64,000 nt of DNA, from the NCBI GenBank assembly GCA_016165875.1, contig JABBOT010000037.1, positions 992,001-1,056,000 of the forward strand, read 5' to 3'. The position numbers and the translations under genes are program-made. The notes below the pieces were generated by a model. It searched no databases and was not told where the DNA came from. It saw nothing but the letters and a program-made list of their open reading frames with translations. Position 1 is the stretch's first letter. The number at the start of each line of letters is the position of its first letter. Positions 10,531-21,093 of this stretch are shown piece by piece. This DNA comes from Acanthopleura granulata. Lineage: Eukaryota; Mollusca; Polyplacophora; Chitonida; Chitonidae.

Positions 10531-12198
10531 TCATAGAAGTTGCCTGTGTGTTGTATTTGACTTATTTCAAAACTTGCCACACCAAAGCTTAGTGGACAGG
10601 GGCCTGTTCTGCGAAGCAGCCGCAAATTGCGCCTAGCGTAACTTCCACGACAACACACAGTGAAAAGATACGTCACCATGGTAACTGCGCATGATAAGCG
10701 TTGCTAAGACTTTATAAAGAGAGCCCGAGAGGTTCAGTTCCTGTAGAGTTTATTAAGGAAAAATCATTGTATTATATCTTACATTCGCGTGAGAAATCCC
10801 CTTTGATATGTGTTTGGGATACACGGTGGCCTGAGAGTCAACTCAACTCAAGCCGACAACAGCATGGGGCCGTAAGCGCCTGTGTCAGCAAAATAACGCG
10901 GCAGCTCAGCTGCAAACGTTCCGTGTATGCAAGCGGTTCAGTCTTTAAGCAGTGCAGGTTCTTTGGTGAATAGGACCAACTCGGTATACGAACAGTTAAG
11001 TTGATTCCTGCATTAATGAAAAGCTGCCGTGTATGCGGAGATTTACGGCTAGATTGGTTTGAAAGATTTAATCTTGTCTTACCTTTAATTACACCTTGGC
11101 ACAACTGGCCCTCGGTGAGTATTAGCGGGCAAATCGAGTGCGCTGGGTTCTAAGAATAGCTCACCTTGATTGCTGGTAAGTCCAGGCATGTCAGCAATTT
11201 GTCTGTTTCCACGGGTACACGAAACGTTGTGTTTCCCTGCCGTAGAATTCAGTACAGAAAGATTTGAACACAGTATTGTAACTCCTTCACAGTGCACACA
11301 CGGTATTGATGGAGCGTGGAGAAGTGCGTGTGTGGGGGAAGGGGGGGGGTATGTGGTGATCTGCTATCATTTCAAGGTATGTAGCCACAAGTTCGACTGA
11401 CTCATCACTGGTGTCCCCCAAACGTTCCAGGAGTTTACCAGGTTTTTTTCGGGATGATGCCGACTCGATTCAGATTTGGTAGCTCGCGAAGCGCCGCTTC
11501 GTGTCGATGTGTCATTTACATACTGCTAACAAATAATTAAGCGATATGAAGTCATAATTACTTTCGAATTAAAGAAAAACTGTTCAGTAGCCTACAAGTT
11601 TGACATGCTGATTTGACACTCGAAAAGACCGAGTTCTACACGTCAGTCAACAGAGGAGAACATGGCCCGTTTTCCTAAAGCGTGGTAAACTGAAGTGATA
11701 AATAAGTAGAATATATTACATGAGTGTTTGTAGCTTTGTTTGTGCGCGACATTTGCGCAGCAAACTTGGCATATGGAACCTTATAAAAGTAAGCTGTGAA
11801 CTGTATTTCTATGCGGTCAGCTGGGAAGCATGAAAGAGGTTACAGATTTACGTTAAAGTCATAAACCTGACTGACGTGATATATGTGTAAATTGATTTAA
11901 AGGCGGTGTTAAGTATCTGTGTGATGCACTGAATAGCTTAGCATACCTAGGTTATGTCGTGCAAATGAACTCTAGTGACACATTATCTACATGTAACAAA
12001 ACCAAGTTGAATACACAAACTCCGGAAAACAGGGATAGTATGTTTACTGCAGAACTTGTACGTACTTAGGCGGTGTACTTCTCCAGCAACTGAGGAAGCC
12101 AACTCCTTCTTATTGACCCAAAAGAAACAATGAGATTGATATATATTAGTCGGTCGATATTGACATCTCTGTGCTCAGGTCATGTGATTCTTTATACT
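10531..12198. other. No supported gene
   Basis: Several overlapping frames of 70-90 codons exist on both strands. The region 10640-11300 has two donor-like strings (GTGAGT near 11115, GTAAGT near 11176) but no coherent exon chain. A run of nine G residues lies near 11341. Confidence 0.4.
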
Positions 12199-12210
12199 AA
12201 AACTCGATCA

Positions 12211-12467
12211 GGGACATCCGTGGCTCAGTCGGTTAGTGAACAAACGCAGAGCAAAGACCGAAGACCGAAACCTCCCACCAGTTCAAGCCCAGCTCATGTT
12301 GGCTTCCTCTCCTCTCGTACGTGGGAAGGTCTGTCAGCAACCTGCGGATGGCCGTGGGATTCCCCCGGGCTCTGCCCGGTTTCCTCCCACAATAATGCTG
12401 GCCGCCGTCGTAAAAGTGAAATATTCTTGAGTACGGCGTAAAACACTAAACAAATAAATAAATAAAT
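12211..12467 (+). mobile_element. tRNA-derived SINE, family A, full length with target duplication
   Basis: The head 'gggacatccgtggctcagtc' and 'ggttagtg' carries the A box, and 'ccagttcaagcccagctc' the B box. The body reads 'ggaaggtctgtcagcaacct', 'cccccgggctctgcccggtt', 'gccgtcgtaaaagtgaaata', with an (aaat)n tail. It is flanked by 'aaaactcgatca' (12199-12210) and 'aaaactggatca' (12468-12479), an 11/12 target-site duplication, so this is an intact retroposition product. Confidence 0.9.
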
Positions 12468-12479
12468 AAAACTGGATCA

Positions 12480-12911
12480 CAGGAGATCACTGACCTTCAG
12501 ACTGGTTGATATATCAGAGTGATTCACAAACGTTACTTCTGTACCCGAACAGAGTGTTTCTTGGATTTTCATTGGTCAGTACACGGCCACGTGATAGAAC
12601 ATAGAACGAGGGCCCTGATTTGCAAAGAGAATGTAAGTTATATCAAACGTAATTGCCATATGTGCCCCAGGAGTGCAATGATAGCTCACTAAAGTAAAGC
12701 AGCTGAATACTCACGACACAATTGCCCGTGTTCACCAAGACATAGACAGCAATACATGTACATGTATCTCTTCTCCTTATCTGCTCTCTTTCTTCGGCTT
12801 GTTCGTAAAGTAAACATTAGTTCGACGACTTTAGGTTCAAAGAAGTAACAAACTTCTTTTCTTATTACACCATTTGGCTGTGTAATAAAACGTCCTCACT
12901 GTATGAGTGTG
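12480..12911. other. No recognised feature
   Basis: Anonymous. A stretch ending in GTAAGT at 12637 can be read as an exon-like segment, but no partner exon is seen. Confidence 0.4.
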
Positions 12912-13215
12912 GTTTATTCATTTGTTTTTTCGTTGTTTTAACGCCTAACTCAATGTTTATTTGCTTATACGATTGCAGTCAGTTTTATGGGTTTAGGATA
13001 ACCGATTGCTTGGCGTAAACCACAGACCTTGCATAAGCTACTGGCGAACTTTCTCACGTGTGACGCCCTGAAAAACATACCATATTGGTAAAAGACAAGT
13101 GGCCTTTAGCGAACACTAGACTGTGCCAGCCGTCATTCCTGGAGCACTTATTGTCACCAAGACCCTACGAAAATCCCTGTCCCAGGCCGGGATTGAACCC
13201 GTACCTCCTGGGTCC
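12912..13215 (-). mobile_element. Diverged SINE, related to families A/B
   Basis: It starts with a tail-like 'gtttattcatttgttttttc' followed by 'gttttaacgcctaactcaat' and ends in the complement of a B-box region. On the minus strand that reads 'gggttcaatcccggcctggg'. The middle resembles neither family closely. It is a tRNA-headed retroposon by architecture. Confidence 0.5.
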
Positions 13216-14786
13216 AGTCGACTGACGCGACGTACGATTGTCGAACAGAAGACTGTCTATGGCTTAGTCCCTCCGCTCCTGCTATTCTCCGATGATTTAG
13301 GCTTGCAGGTGGCATGTGTGTATTCATGGGGTCTTTGGGCTTATGCTTGTCCAGTGTCGTCTGAAGCAAGTGGATATTGATCCGATGTCCACAGACAAGG
13401 ACAATGGTGGTCAGTCGGTAATTTGGTATATAAACACGCTATAAATGTACAGAGGAAAGGAACATTGTAAAGAATTTACTGTCTTGTTTGACAGCTTTTT
13501 AATGCCACGTTTAAGATTTTGACATTTATACAACCGCCATTAGGGCGGTTGATGGAGGAAACCGGATATCCGAAAGTAAACCACACACATCCACTATAGG
13601 TATAAAACCACTAAAAGACAGCCTTACCATTTATGTAGTAATTTCACAAAGAACACCCAGCTAAAACATTTCGTTGGCCCAAATGACACATACTGTCAAA
13701 TAACTAGTTGCCTGGTCTACAACATATCCAAATATCATCAGGGGTTGACCACCATTTCCTCAAAATAAATCAGCTGGAATGCAGGTAGTAACGTCCATAT
13801 GTATATGTATTCTCAAAGCTAAACGACTGCTGATCCCCAAGGAGCTTTTAAAATTTACCTAAATTTAATAGTTATCAAAAGAAAGAGAAAGTTTAAAAAA
13901 TCAGAGCTGTTCATCAAAATGCTATTTTTTGGACAATTTTCAATTTTTTTCAAGTTCTCTTGTCCAAGTGGATATTTTACTATTTAAACTAAAAGAATGT
14001 CACACAAATTTGCAACATTCATCTTAGATTGTTCTGAGTGAGCATTTAAAGTTAAAACTTTCAAAAATTTACAAACAGATTGAAACTTTGATGATGTTCT
14101 TTTACTAATATCTTTAAAACTAGAGAAGGTATCAAAAATTTGTCAGATGTTTTTAGCTTAAGTACTTAGCTACATGTGTGCCAAGTTTCATAGCATTATG
14201 TTGAACAATAAACAAGAAATAAAAGTATTTCACCACATAACCATCTCCAAAATAGAAAGGGAGAAAAAGACGAAAAAGTCTGGAGGAGCATTATGTGTGA
14301 CATATTTTGTGATTAATTCGATTGCAAAATAGTTTTAATCAAGAATTGCCCTGCCTCCAGTTAAAATGTAAACATATCAACCTACTTGTGTTAAAGTTTA
14401 AAACTTGTGATGCTACAAGAAGGCGTAAATTAGTGTTTCATCTCTTATATTTGTGAGCTAAAGCTGATAGAATGTGTTTATAAACCCATCCCCCAATGGC
14501 ACCAAGTGATTAGGGCTATCGTTTTAGTTTATAGGTCTGCTAGAGTAGTCTGCACTAGAAGCCATGCACAGTTTATAGCAGGAGGTAATACACATTTACC
14601 AGATGCGTGTCTATTCACAGAGAAGTAACCCCCTTCAGTGTGCTAATCCCTCTGATCAGGGGGATCTAAGAAAACACAAGTGTCTTAGTTCACAACATGT
14701 TATACTTTTTTGTCAGATTTAAGGTATTTACAATTCGAATTTGATTTTCATCTTTAAGTAAGATGAAAGATGGGACAATGGACAAT
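13216..14786. other. Mostly anonymous, with one SINE relic
   Basis: A short SINE-like relic lies at about 13505-13590 ('atttatacaaccgccattag' then 'gatggaggaaaccgg'). It has become a perfect 8-bp hairpin, CAACCGCC (13531-13538) with GGCGGTTG (13544-13551). The rest is A+T-rich with no gene. Confidence 0.45.
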
Positions 14787-15044
14787 ATTTATTTATTTAT
14801 TTGATTGATGTTTTACGCCGTACTTAAGGATATTCCACTTATACCACGGCGGCCAGCATTATGGTGAGAGGAAACCGGGCAGAGTCGGGTAGAAACCCAC
14901 GACCATCCGCAGGTTGCTGGGGACCTTCCCACGTACTGGCGGAGAGGAAGCCAGCACGAGCTGGACTTGAACTCGCAGCGACCACATGGGTGGGAGGCTT
15001 CTGGGTCATTGCTCTACCATAGCGCGCTAACCGACTGACTATGG
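14787..15044 (-). mobile_element. tRNA-derived SINE, family A, full length
   Basis: The tail (attt)n at 14787 is followed by 'ttttacgccgtacttaagga', 'cggcggccagcattatggtg', 'cacgaccatccgcaggttgc', 'gaggaagccagcacgagctg' and the head complement 'agcgcgctaaccgactgact'. No convincing target duplication. Confidence 0.88.
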
Positions 15045-15427
15045 AGAATAAGGATGTGAAATAAATAACAATTTGGCCAAATTTTAGCCCTGATTGCTTC
15101 TAGTATCCTGAAAGGAACCATGAGTACTAATTTGAAGTATACGGCTCTGTGGGGAAAAAAATATTTTGTTCTCCAGTTTTCGTTTCCATTGTACACTTAA
15201 TCTCAAAAGTAGCCCTCTATTTTAGGTAAAGGTCCTACTTTCAGTCAGCGGTCAGAAAGTCTCAGAAATGACGTCAACGATAAACATGTCACATTAGCAG
15301 ACTGACATTAGTGCTCCAGACTTGAACTCTTCTCCAAAGATCTGACAACCATCACCATTTACGTCACGATTTCCGGACTGAGCGCTCGGGAATTACACAC
15401 CTGCGAGGCTAACAGTTTTCTACTTGT

Positions 15428-15706
15428 ATATGTTAGAACACATCCTAAATTGCCCATACAGACGTTCTAAACACTAATCTTCTTGTATTTTCTTGCATGA
15501 CCTGTGTCTGAAACCGTATCCGGACTTACCACTTGGAAATTACACAACCAACTTTTCAAGAACCCTTTTACTCCACAAATGCAAGGCTTGCATTTCCGTA
15601 CTTTCATATGTTAGAACACCTCCTAATTTGCCCATACAGACATTCTAAACATTACTCTTCCTGTATCTGCCTGCGTGACCTAAGTCTGTATCTGTAACCG
15701 TTATCC
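15428..15706 (+). repeat. Two-copy tandem repeat, period about 180 bp
   Basis: Unit 1 (15428-15525) and unit 2 (15607-15706) both carry 'tatgttagaacac', 'tttgcccatacagac' or 'attgcccatacagac', 'ttctaaaca', 'gtgacct' or 'atgacct', 'gtctg' and 'ccgtatcc' or 'ccgttatcc'. Identity in the shared blocks is roughly 80%. The intervening segment has no second copy. Confidence 0.6.
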
Positions 15707-16755
15707 TGGTCGTAAACAGTTTATGTACAACTACAAGTTTGTGTTAAAATAAACACTTCAGTTGTTATTCAGACTGAACACCGCAAACGGTTCTCAAGTT
15801 AAGGTTAAGCCAGTATTAAGCTATCGTAGCCAGCTCTAGGATTGTGTGACCAGGCTCGAGGATCAGGAAGCCATCTTAGACTTAAGTCAGACTTAGTCGT
15901 GACTTGTGGTATTATTCTTGAACTTTGAATTTGAACTTTAACATTACCTGTGTTTTAAGCAGAAATTCTTCAGGTGAGAAACAATTTTAGCGTGGTAAAC
16001 TGTTTTGATGCTAAGCCTAAGACTGGCTTAAGCCAGGAATATGGAAAACAGTGCTGGAGTGACTAACAGGCTAATACGTCGGATGCATCACTAGCTGGAA
16101 TGTCTGATGCAAAAGAAGAAAATGCAAACGACACTAGCCGATTGGCAATACCAGGAGATAAAAAATTTATTTTAAAACAAAATGGATAAAAAATAATAAA
16201 TCGGGTGTTGTCATGGAGAAGTTGGCCAGTCCCACAGGGCCATTTCACGACCTAACCCTGTTCGATTGATCAAAACGCGGCAGTCAGATGAAAAATCTGA
16301 TACGGCTGTAATGCGGCCATTTTGCACGGCCTCTTGTAAGGAAGCATCGATCAATAGGAAGACAAGCCTGTCAGATGGGCGTAGTTTTTATTGACCTAAC
16401 TGTAGTGCTCAAGGGTCTGTGTGTTACACAGCAGGAAACACTTGTTCCGTACTTGGACACGAGCAGACAATGTACAAACACACTTCTCGTAGGCTACCCG
16501 GATTGAAATAGCTTAACGCAGGTTAATCCTCAGTCAGCAGATCTGGTGTCCTTGACTCACAGGAAACATTAAAGACAATATTATTGTTGGCAAAGAGGCG
16601 CATCGATAAACAGGTTTCATTTATTTCCTTGATTGTTGCTGAAGCATGCGAGGTAAAATGCAGGAAATCTATACTTATTTGTTTATTTATTGATTATTTC
16701 ATTAGACACTGTGCGACACACACATAGGTGATATAGAGTATAGAATACAGAGTTA
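15707..16755. other. No recognised feature
   Basis: No supported gene. 15045-15427 is likewise anonymous. Confidence 0.5.
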
Positions 16756-16904
16756 AACCAGCGGAGCGACGACAGCGTGATAATTGGCAAACAGTCGCAC
16801 GAAAGCGGGGAAATACGGTCTCTTGTCTGTTGACCTCAGTTACGGTTTTACACTGACTGTTCATGTAAGTGCTTAAACAGTTGTCACTTTAACCCTTTCT
16901 AGCA
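16756..16904 (+). repeat. Dispersed repeat R1, copy 2
   Basis: Blocks 'cggagcgacgacagcgtgat', 'aattggcaaacagtcgcacg', 'tctcttgtctgttgacctca', 'gttacggttttacactgact' match the other R1 copies in order. It runs directly into a SINE head fragment. Confidence 0.7.
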
Positions 16905-16938
16905 CAATAGCGTTAAGCGACTGAGCCACGGGGGCCTC
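16905..16938 (-). mobile_element. SINE family A head fragment
   Basis: 'tagcgttaagcgactgagcc' followed by 'acgggggcctc' is the complement of the 5' tRNA-like head. The body and tail are missing, and it abuts an R1 copy. Confidence 0.6.
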
Positions 16939-17389
16939 TCCTGTAATGTGTGCCTGTGTGTAGAAAAGCTGACATGACACTCAAGTTCTGCTTTGGTGGC
17001 AGGGAAAGGTCGGTCGGTTGTCAATGTGGTCCATAAAACAAGCAAGGAAAACACATTATTTGGTAAATTTCCCACTATTACGTAATCAAAATATATTGAA
17101 TATAACTAAACAGATATTGTATTTTGCAAGAGATAAAGTAAAAACAACGCTTGATGTAGCTGATCCTTGAACTAAAAGAGCAGTTGTTCTGTAAGGGTTA
17201 TCACCTGAGTTGGAGCTGATAGCGCTTATTCACCTGGTGAACGGGTTTATAATACACAAGAGGCTTTAGCCCCGAGATTTATTATGTACCCGCTTCCCAC
17301 ATGGTTATAACTTACATAATGGGTCTTTTCTTAATCCGCGCTCCTATATTGCGTATCGCCCAGTTTCACGGGAACAGCCCCTGCTACTT

Positions 17390-17394
17390 ATTGG
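17390..17394 (+). promoter_or_regulatory. Inverted CCAAT box upstream of the small gene
   Basis: ATTGG lies about 145 bp upstream of the proposed ATG at 17539. No convincing TATA box was seen at the expected spacing. The role as a promoter element is inferred from position only. Confidence 0.25.
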
Positions 17395-17538
17395 TTTCAA
17401 CTTGTTCTGCAGAATAAATTTACTGTCGGACATGTAGTGCGAACTCCATGTAACGCGACTCCACACAGTTTATGAATACAATGTATAGGCTTTGTACTGA
17501 AGGCGCCCGCAGTCTATATGTAGGCGCTTGTTAGCAGC

Positions 17539-20500
17539 ATGCCCATCGACGATAGTGACGATCTGTTTCTCGGGTAAGTTTTGGAACGTTTCCAAGTCTT
17601 GTCGGCAGAAATCACGCATTACAACAAGATTTACCTGCTATAGCATAAACACGGTGTTAAGAAGCGGGGTTTCGCATTGACTGTGTGTCACTTGTGGAAC
17701 TACCATTTGTTTTCAACTCCGGATACGTTTAGCTCAACAACCAGTAAGTAGTATTTTATTATGATTTATTTGTAAAACATAAAGCATCATTATACTGAAG
17801 TGATGTGGATACCAACAACCCGCCATAACATATATGTGGCGTGAAACACCAATGAAATGAAATAAATAAATAAACATCTTATATGGGTAGGATGGAGTAA
17901 GTCGCCATAGGGTTTAGGTCAAACCATAGCATGTTGATGAATGGAAAACATAATCTGTTTGTAATGTAAAGATCTGAAATATTCATCGAAGTAGACAAAA
18001 ATTTGGGACCTGTAAAGAAAGGTTGACCTATTATTCGTCGCTGACCACTTTTCCGATGTTCATTGAGAAAAGGACATTTTTCAATGAATTGGCTTCACCT
18101 TACCAGGTGATATCACTCTCATCCTTACTACTGCCCAAAAGTTAGTATTTGAGACAAAGAGTTTATCAGAATTCATATGTCCGAAATCATCTGTGTGATG
18201 GTGGATGCATATTAATTTATTTTTGCAGTCGAATTGGGTTTATTAAGGACAGATGTGACTCCTACATCGATTTGATGCTCATGTAGTGTTACATGAAGGT
18301 TGTTTTAGGTCATTTGTAACCAGAACTACTCGACAGCAACATTCTCTGACCACATCGAGTGTTGATGGGTGAATAACTCACCTCTTATCCACACCTGTGG
18401 TCAGAGAAACAGGGCGATACGACTATAAAGACTCGCAGGCAGCAAAAGAGCCAGTATGTAATAAAATTTATATCACTCCACGGCCCGGTGCCTTGAGGTG
18501 GCATCACAAAGTTTGTTCTCACAATGAATATTTCGAGTCTAATGACCTTCCTTCCAGCTCAGTATTAAAATAGTTTATCCTTTCTGATGTAATATATCTC
18601 AACAAGATGAATGTTCAAGGCATTTGAATAAGGTTGAGCTACACCTTTTTTGTTTAAATTTGTGCATGTAGGAGTTACATAGCGGAGTTTACATATCGGG
18701 TCAAATAATGTATTCGTAACAGAGATAGAGAGAAACAGGACGGGTCCAAGAACTAACCCTTGTGGAACGCCACATGCAACAAGATCATGCGGTCAGACGA
18801 AAACTGCGTTACATAATGTTTTCGCCATGATGTGTAACTACTTATCCGTATATTACACAGGTTATCCTAATTGTTTTCAGCTACTTTTTGAAGCAGAGTG
18901 TAGTCATTAACACTGTCCATTGCTTCAACACTCTCTACCTTCACGATGTCAACCGCTCTTTTCACTTTATGTATCTTGTTGAAGTCTACGAGGCACGTTT
19001 ATCAGGGATACATTTATTAGTCAGAACAGCGCTTTCGGTTCCATGTCAATTCCTAAATCGTTCTCACTCCACTTCATTCGTCAAATGTACTTGAAATGAA
19101 CTCGAATTACCCGCCAAAAATACCATGAGTCAGCCATGTAGATTAATTTTAGATCAGTGATTGCATTTAACATCACTAATATCTTTACGGTAATTCTGCT
19201 TAGGCCATGGCCCGGGGTGGGGGAGGTGTTAAGCACTTACATGCACGGCTAGAATTAGATCCTGACTGAGGTAAATTGGCAAGAGGCCAGATTTCACCGC
19301 TAACGTGTGACAATTTGCCAACTATCACATTATCGTAGCTGCTCTGGTTTTACTCTGTGTGCTGTTGTATTCTATAATGTGGACAAGCAGGAACGAGCTT
19401 TGGTATAGCGAGAATGAGAGATCCCGCATAGAGTATGAGCAATGGTAAGTAACATTGTTGTAGATGATTTCCTTAGAAAACTTTGACATATGAAATTATT
19501 GTCTTCGAAGAAACTAAAATCGTCAGAGAAACTGTCTTGAACATGTATATCTCTGGCTGAACGTTAGAAGTCTAAGAGATACATTATTCCTTAAAACCAT
19601 TGCCAGCCTTTCTTCTACCATTTATCTGCAGTCCATTTATACTGAAACACGCCGCTATCTTTTCTCAATCAATTGTTTTCAGTGTTTTCTTGATGACGTA
19701 GTTTTGTTAGTTTTATTTTCTCAAAATATATGGTAGTTTCCTTGCTTGGAGAATAGTGGAGTTCGGGGTTGTGTTGATATACTCTGTAACGTTTCTATAG
19801 TTCTTTATGGTCAGTACTGAAGTAAATATAAAAGACTAAATTCAAATCAGAGCAGCGATGACGATATGATAGTTGGCAAATGGTCAACCGTTACCGCTGA
19901 AATCCGACCCCTTGTCAGTTTACCTCGGTCCAGGTTTTATTCTAACTGTTCATGCAAGTGTTTAAAAGGTAACAACTTAAAGGCCTCCTACACCTTGGAT
20001 TGAGTAGAATTAGGCAAAAGTGGTTAGGCATCAGTTGCAATGATGGTAAATGCAATATGGTATATGCCACTGGTCTACAATTCGTATTTTTTCGTGAAGT
20101 GGAAGGCAGCCACCTCTGGACATGAGAGGCTTCTGGGTCTTTGTACTGCCAGTGCTGGACATGAGAGGCTCCTGGGTCTTTGTACCGCCAGCTCTGGACA
20201 TTAGAGGCTTCTGGGTCTTTGTACTGCCAGTGCTGGGCATGAGAGGCTTCTGGGTCTTTGTACTGCCAGTTCTGGACACGAGAGGCTTCTGGGTCTTTGT
20301 ATTGCATTTTAGGTTTTGTGCAACTGTAACTTTATGAATAGCCTACCAACTCTGTACGGAACAGAGTTGGAATGAATGAATGATTATGGCTTACCGCCAC
20401 GTCGCCAGTATCTCAGCCATATTGTGACGAGACGGTTAATAGTTTTCGATTCAATGTGATGAACACTGACACTAAAAAACAAATAGACGAAATTTTTTTA

Positions 20501-21004
20501 AGAACCGGTTTGTTAAAACAAATATATGTTAAAAGCCCCAAACCACAATTTTTACATCTATCATCTGAAATATTGTAAATATATACATGTATTGTTGGTA
20601 ACTATGTTTTACCAGAAAGGTTGACAGCCTTCAAAAAATGAATGATAGCATCGCTAATCACCGAACAGGGTACCTTAAGGTTGTTGGCGTTAACTAGTAT
20701 AAAATAATAAAATTGAGGAAATTTCTAGTTTTCTTTTACTCCATGCCTGTACAGGATGGGAGATTGCATGATACACTCCAACCGCGTTCATTGGTTGAAC
20801 ATATTTATACTCTGCACGGAAAAATGGGTAGATGTACGTCATGATATGCAGAACGTCCTAACTGGCCCTACACGAGAACGTCTTTTTCCACCTTCCCCAT
20901 CGAAATTAGAAATCGATTTGCCGCAGAAAGCTACCCGTTTTATATTCCATAAAGGAACTAATAGGTTTCGCTCGCGAGCTCCTCTGGAACTTCAAAAGGC
21001 CTAA
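17539..21004 (+). CDS. Putative three-exon gene, 112-residue protein of unknown function
   Basis: Three exons join in frame: 17539-17573, 19391-19444 and 20755-21004. Exon 1 starts at an ATG with A at -3 and encodes an acidic start (MPIDDSDDLFL); it leaves two bases before a consensus GTAAGT donor. Exon 2 follows an AAGCAG acceptor, where two AGs three bases apart both keep the frame, and encodes G-NELWYSENERSRIEYEQ before another GTAAGT. Exon 3 follows a pyrimidine-rich acceptor (…gcctgtacag), completes a Trp codon and runs 82 codons to TAA. Both introns are phase 2. The product is rich in Trp, Arg and acidic residues, ends in a basic segment around NRFRSRAPLELQKA, and shows no signal peptide, clear membrane segment or catalytic motif. 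I do not recognise the family. An ATTAAA lies 84 bp after the stop. Intron 1 (1.8 kb) carries repeats and an antisense RT relic; intron 2 (1.3 kb) carries a minisatellite. Expression is unproven. Confidence 0.55.
17815..17875 (+). mobile_element. Retroposon 3' tail fragment in intron 1
   Basis: 'gtggcgtgaaacaccaatga' followed by 'aatgaaataaataaataaa' resembles the 3' end of a SINE with an (aaat)n tail, but its body is not family A or B. Only the end is present. Confidence 0.45.
18344..18406. repeat. Nested hairpin in intron 1
   Basis: CTCTGACCAC (18344-18353) is perfectly complementary to GTGGTCAGAG (18397-18406). Inside the loop GGTGA (18368-18372) pairs with TCACC (18378-18382). The origin is unknown. 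Confidence 0.6.
18560..18980 (-). pseudogene. LINE reverse-transcriptase fragment
   Basis: Read on the minus strand this encodes a stretch with AMDSVNDYTLL (complement of about 18890-18945) followed some 40 codons later by CGVPQGLVLGPVLFL (about 18740-18776). These correspond to the first catalytic-Asp block (AFDxVxHxxLL) and the GVPQGSxLGP block of non-LTR retrotransposon RTs of the CR1/Jockey/L2 kind. The catalytic Asp of the first block is kept; the downstream ADD block is not found. At least one stop and frame changes separate the blocks, so it is dead. It lies antisense in intron 1 of the small gene. Confidence 0.75.
19258..19365 (-). repeat. Dispersed repeat R1, inverted copy
   Basis: The + strand reads 'ctgaggtaaattggcaagag', 'ccagatttcaccgctaacgt', 'gacaatttgccaactatcac', 'cgtagctgctctggttttac', the reverse complement of R1. 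It ends about 25 bp before the exon-2 acceptor, so the acceptor's pyrimidine tract lies just outside the repeat. Confidence 0.75.
19846..20030 (+). repeat. Dispersed repeat R1, copy in intron 2
   Basis: Blocks 'cagagcagcgatgacgatat', 'gatagttggcaaatggtcaa', 'gaaatccgaccccttgtcag', 'tttacctcggtccaggtttt', 'gttcatgcaagtgtttaaaa', then 'attgagtagaattaggcaaa'. This copy shows the 3' extension also seen at 28806 and 54411. Confidence 0.75.
20116..20310 (+). repeat. 39-bp minisatellite, five copies
   Basis: Five head-to-tail units begin at 20116, 20155, 20194, 20233 and 20272 with few substitutions and no indels. The period (13 codons) keeps frames open on both strands, which explains overlapping open frames there; I do not think they are genes. 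The unit core 'gagaggcttctgggtctttg' closely matches the SINE family A segment 'gagaggcttctgggtcattg', so the array probably grew from a SINE piece. Confidence 0.9.
20365..20440 (+). repeat. Possible fragment of another dispersed element
   Basis: 'gaatgaatgattatggctta' followed by 'ccgccacgtcgccagtatct' and 'cagccatattgtgacgaga' has the look of a molluscan dispersed repeat end I have seen before, but there is only one copy here. Confidence 0.3.
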
Positions 21005-21087
21005 GCAATATTCTAATTGGCAGTTTCATGTATGCAGGGAAAACCAACCATGTTTTTTTTTTAAATATTGCCACGCTGTGAAGTTTC

Positions 21088-21093
21088 ATTAAA
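21088..21093 (+). terminator. ATTAAA polyadenylation signal candidate
   Basis: ATTAAA lies 84 bp downstream of the proposed stop codon of the small gene. It is the common variant hexamer in animals. No cleavage site can be proved from sequence alone. Confidence 0.35.

Noticed and set aside
12557..12636. Exon-like segment ending in GTAAGT
   Set aside because: Open in only one frame for 26 codons with a weak acceptor; no partner exon.
19942..20307. 121-codon minus-strand frame with 13-residue repeats
   Set aside because: It is a by-product of the 39-bp minisatellite; the opposite strand is open as well, and it lies in an intron of the small gene model.
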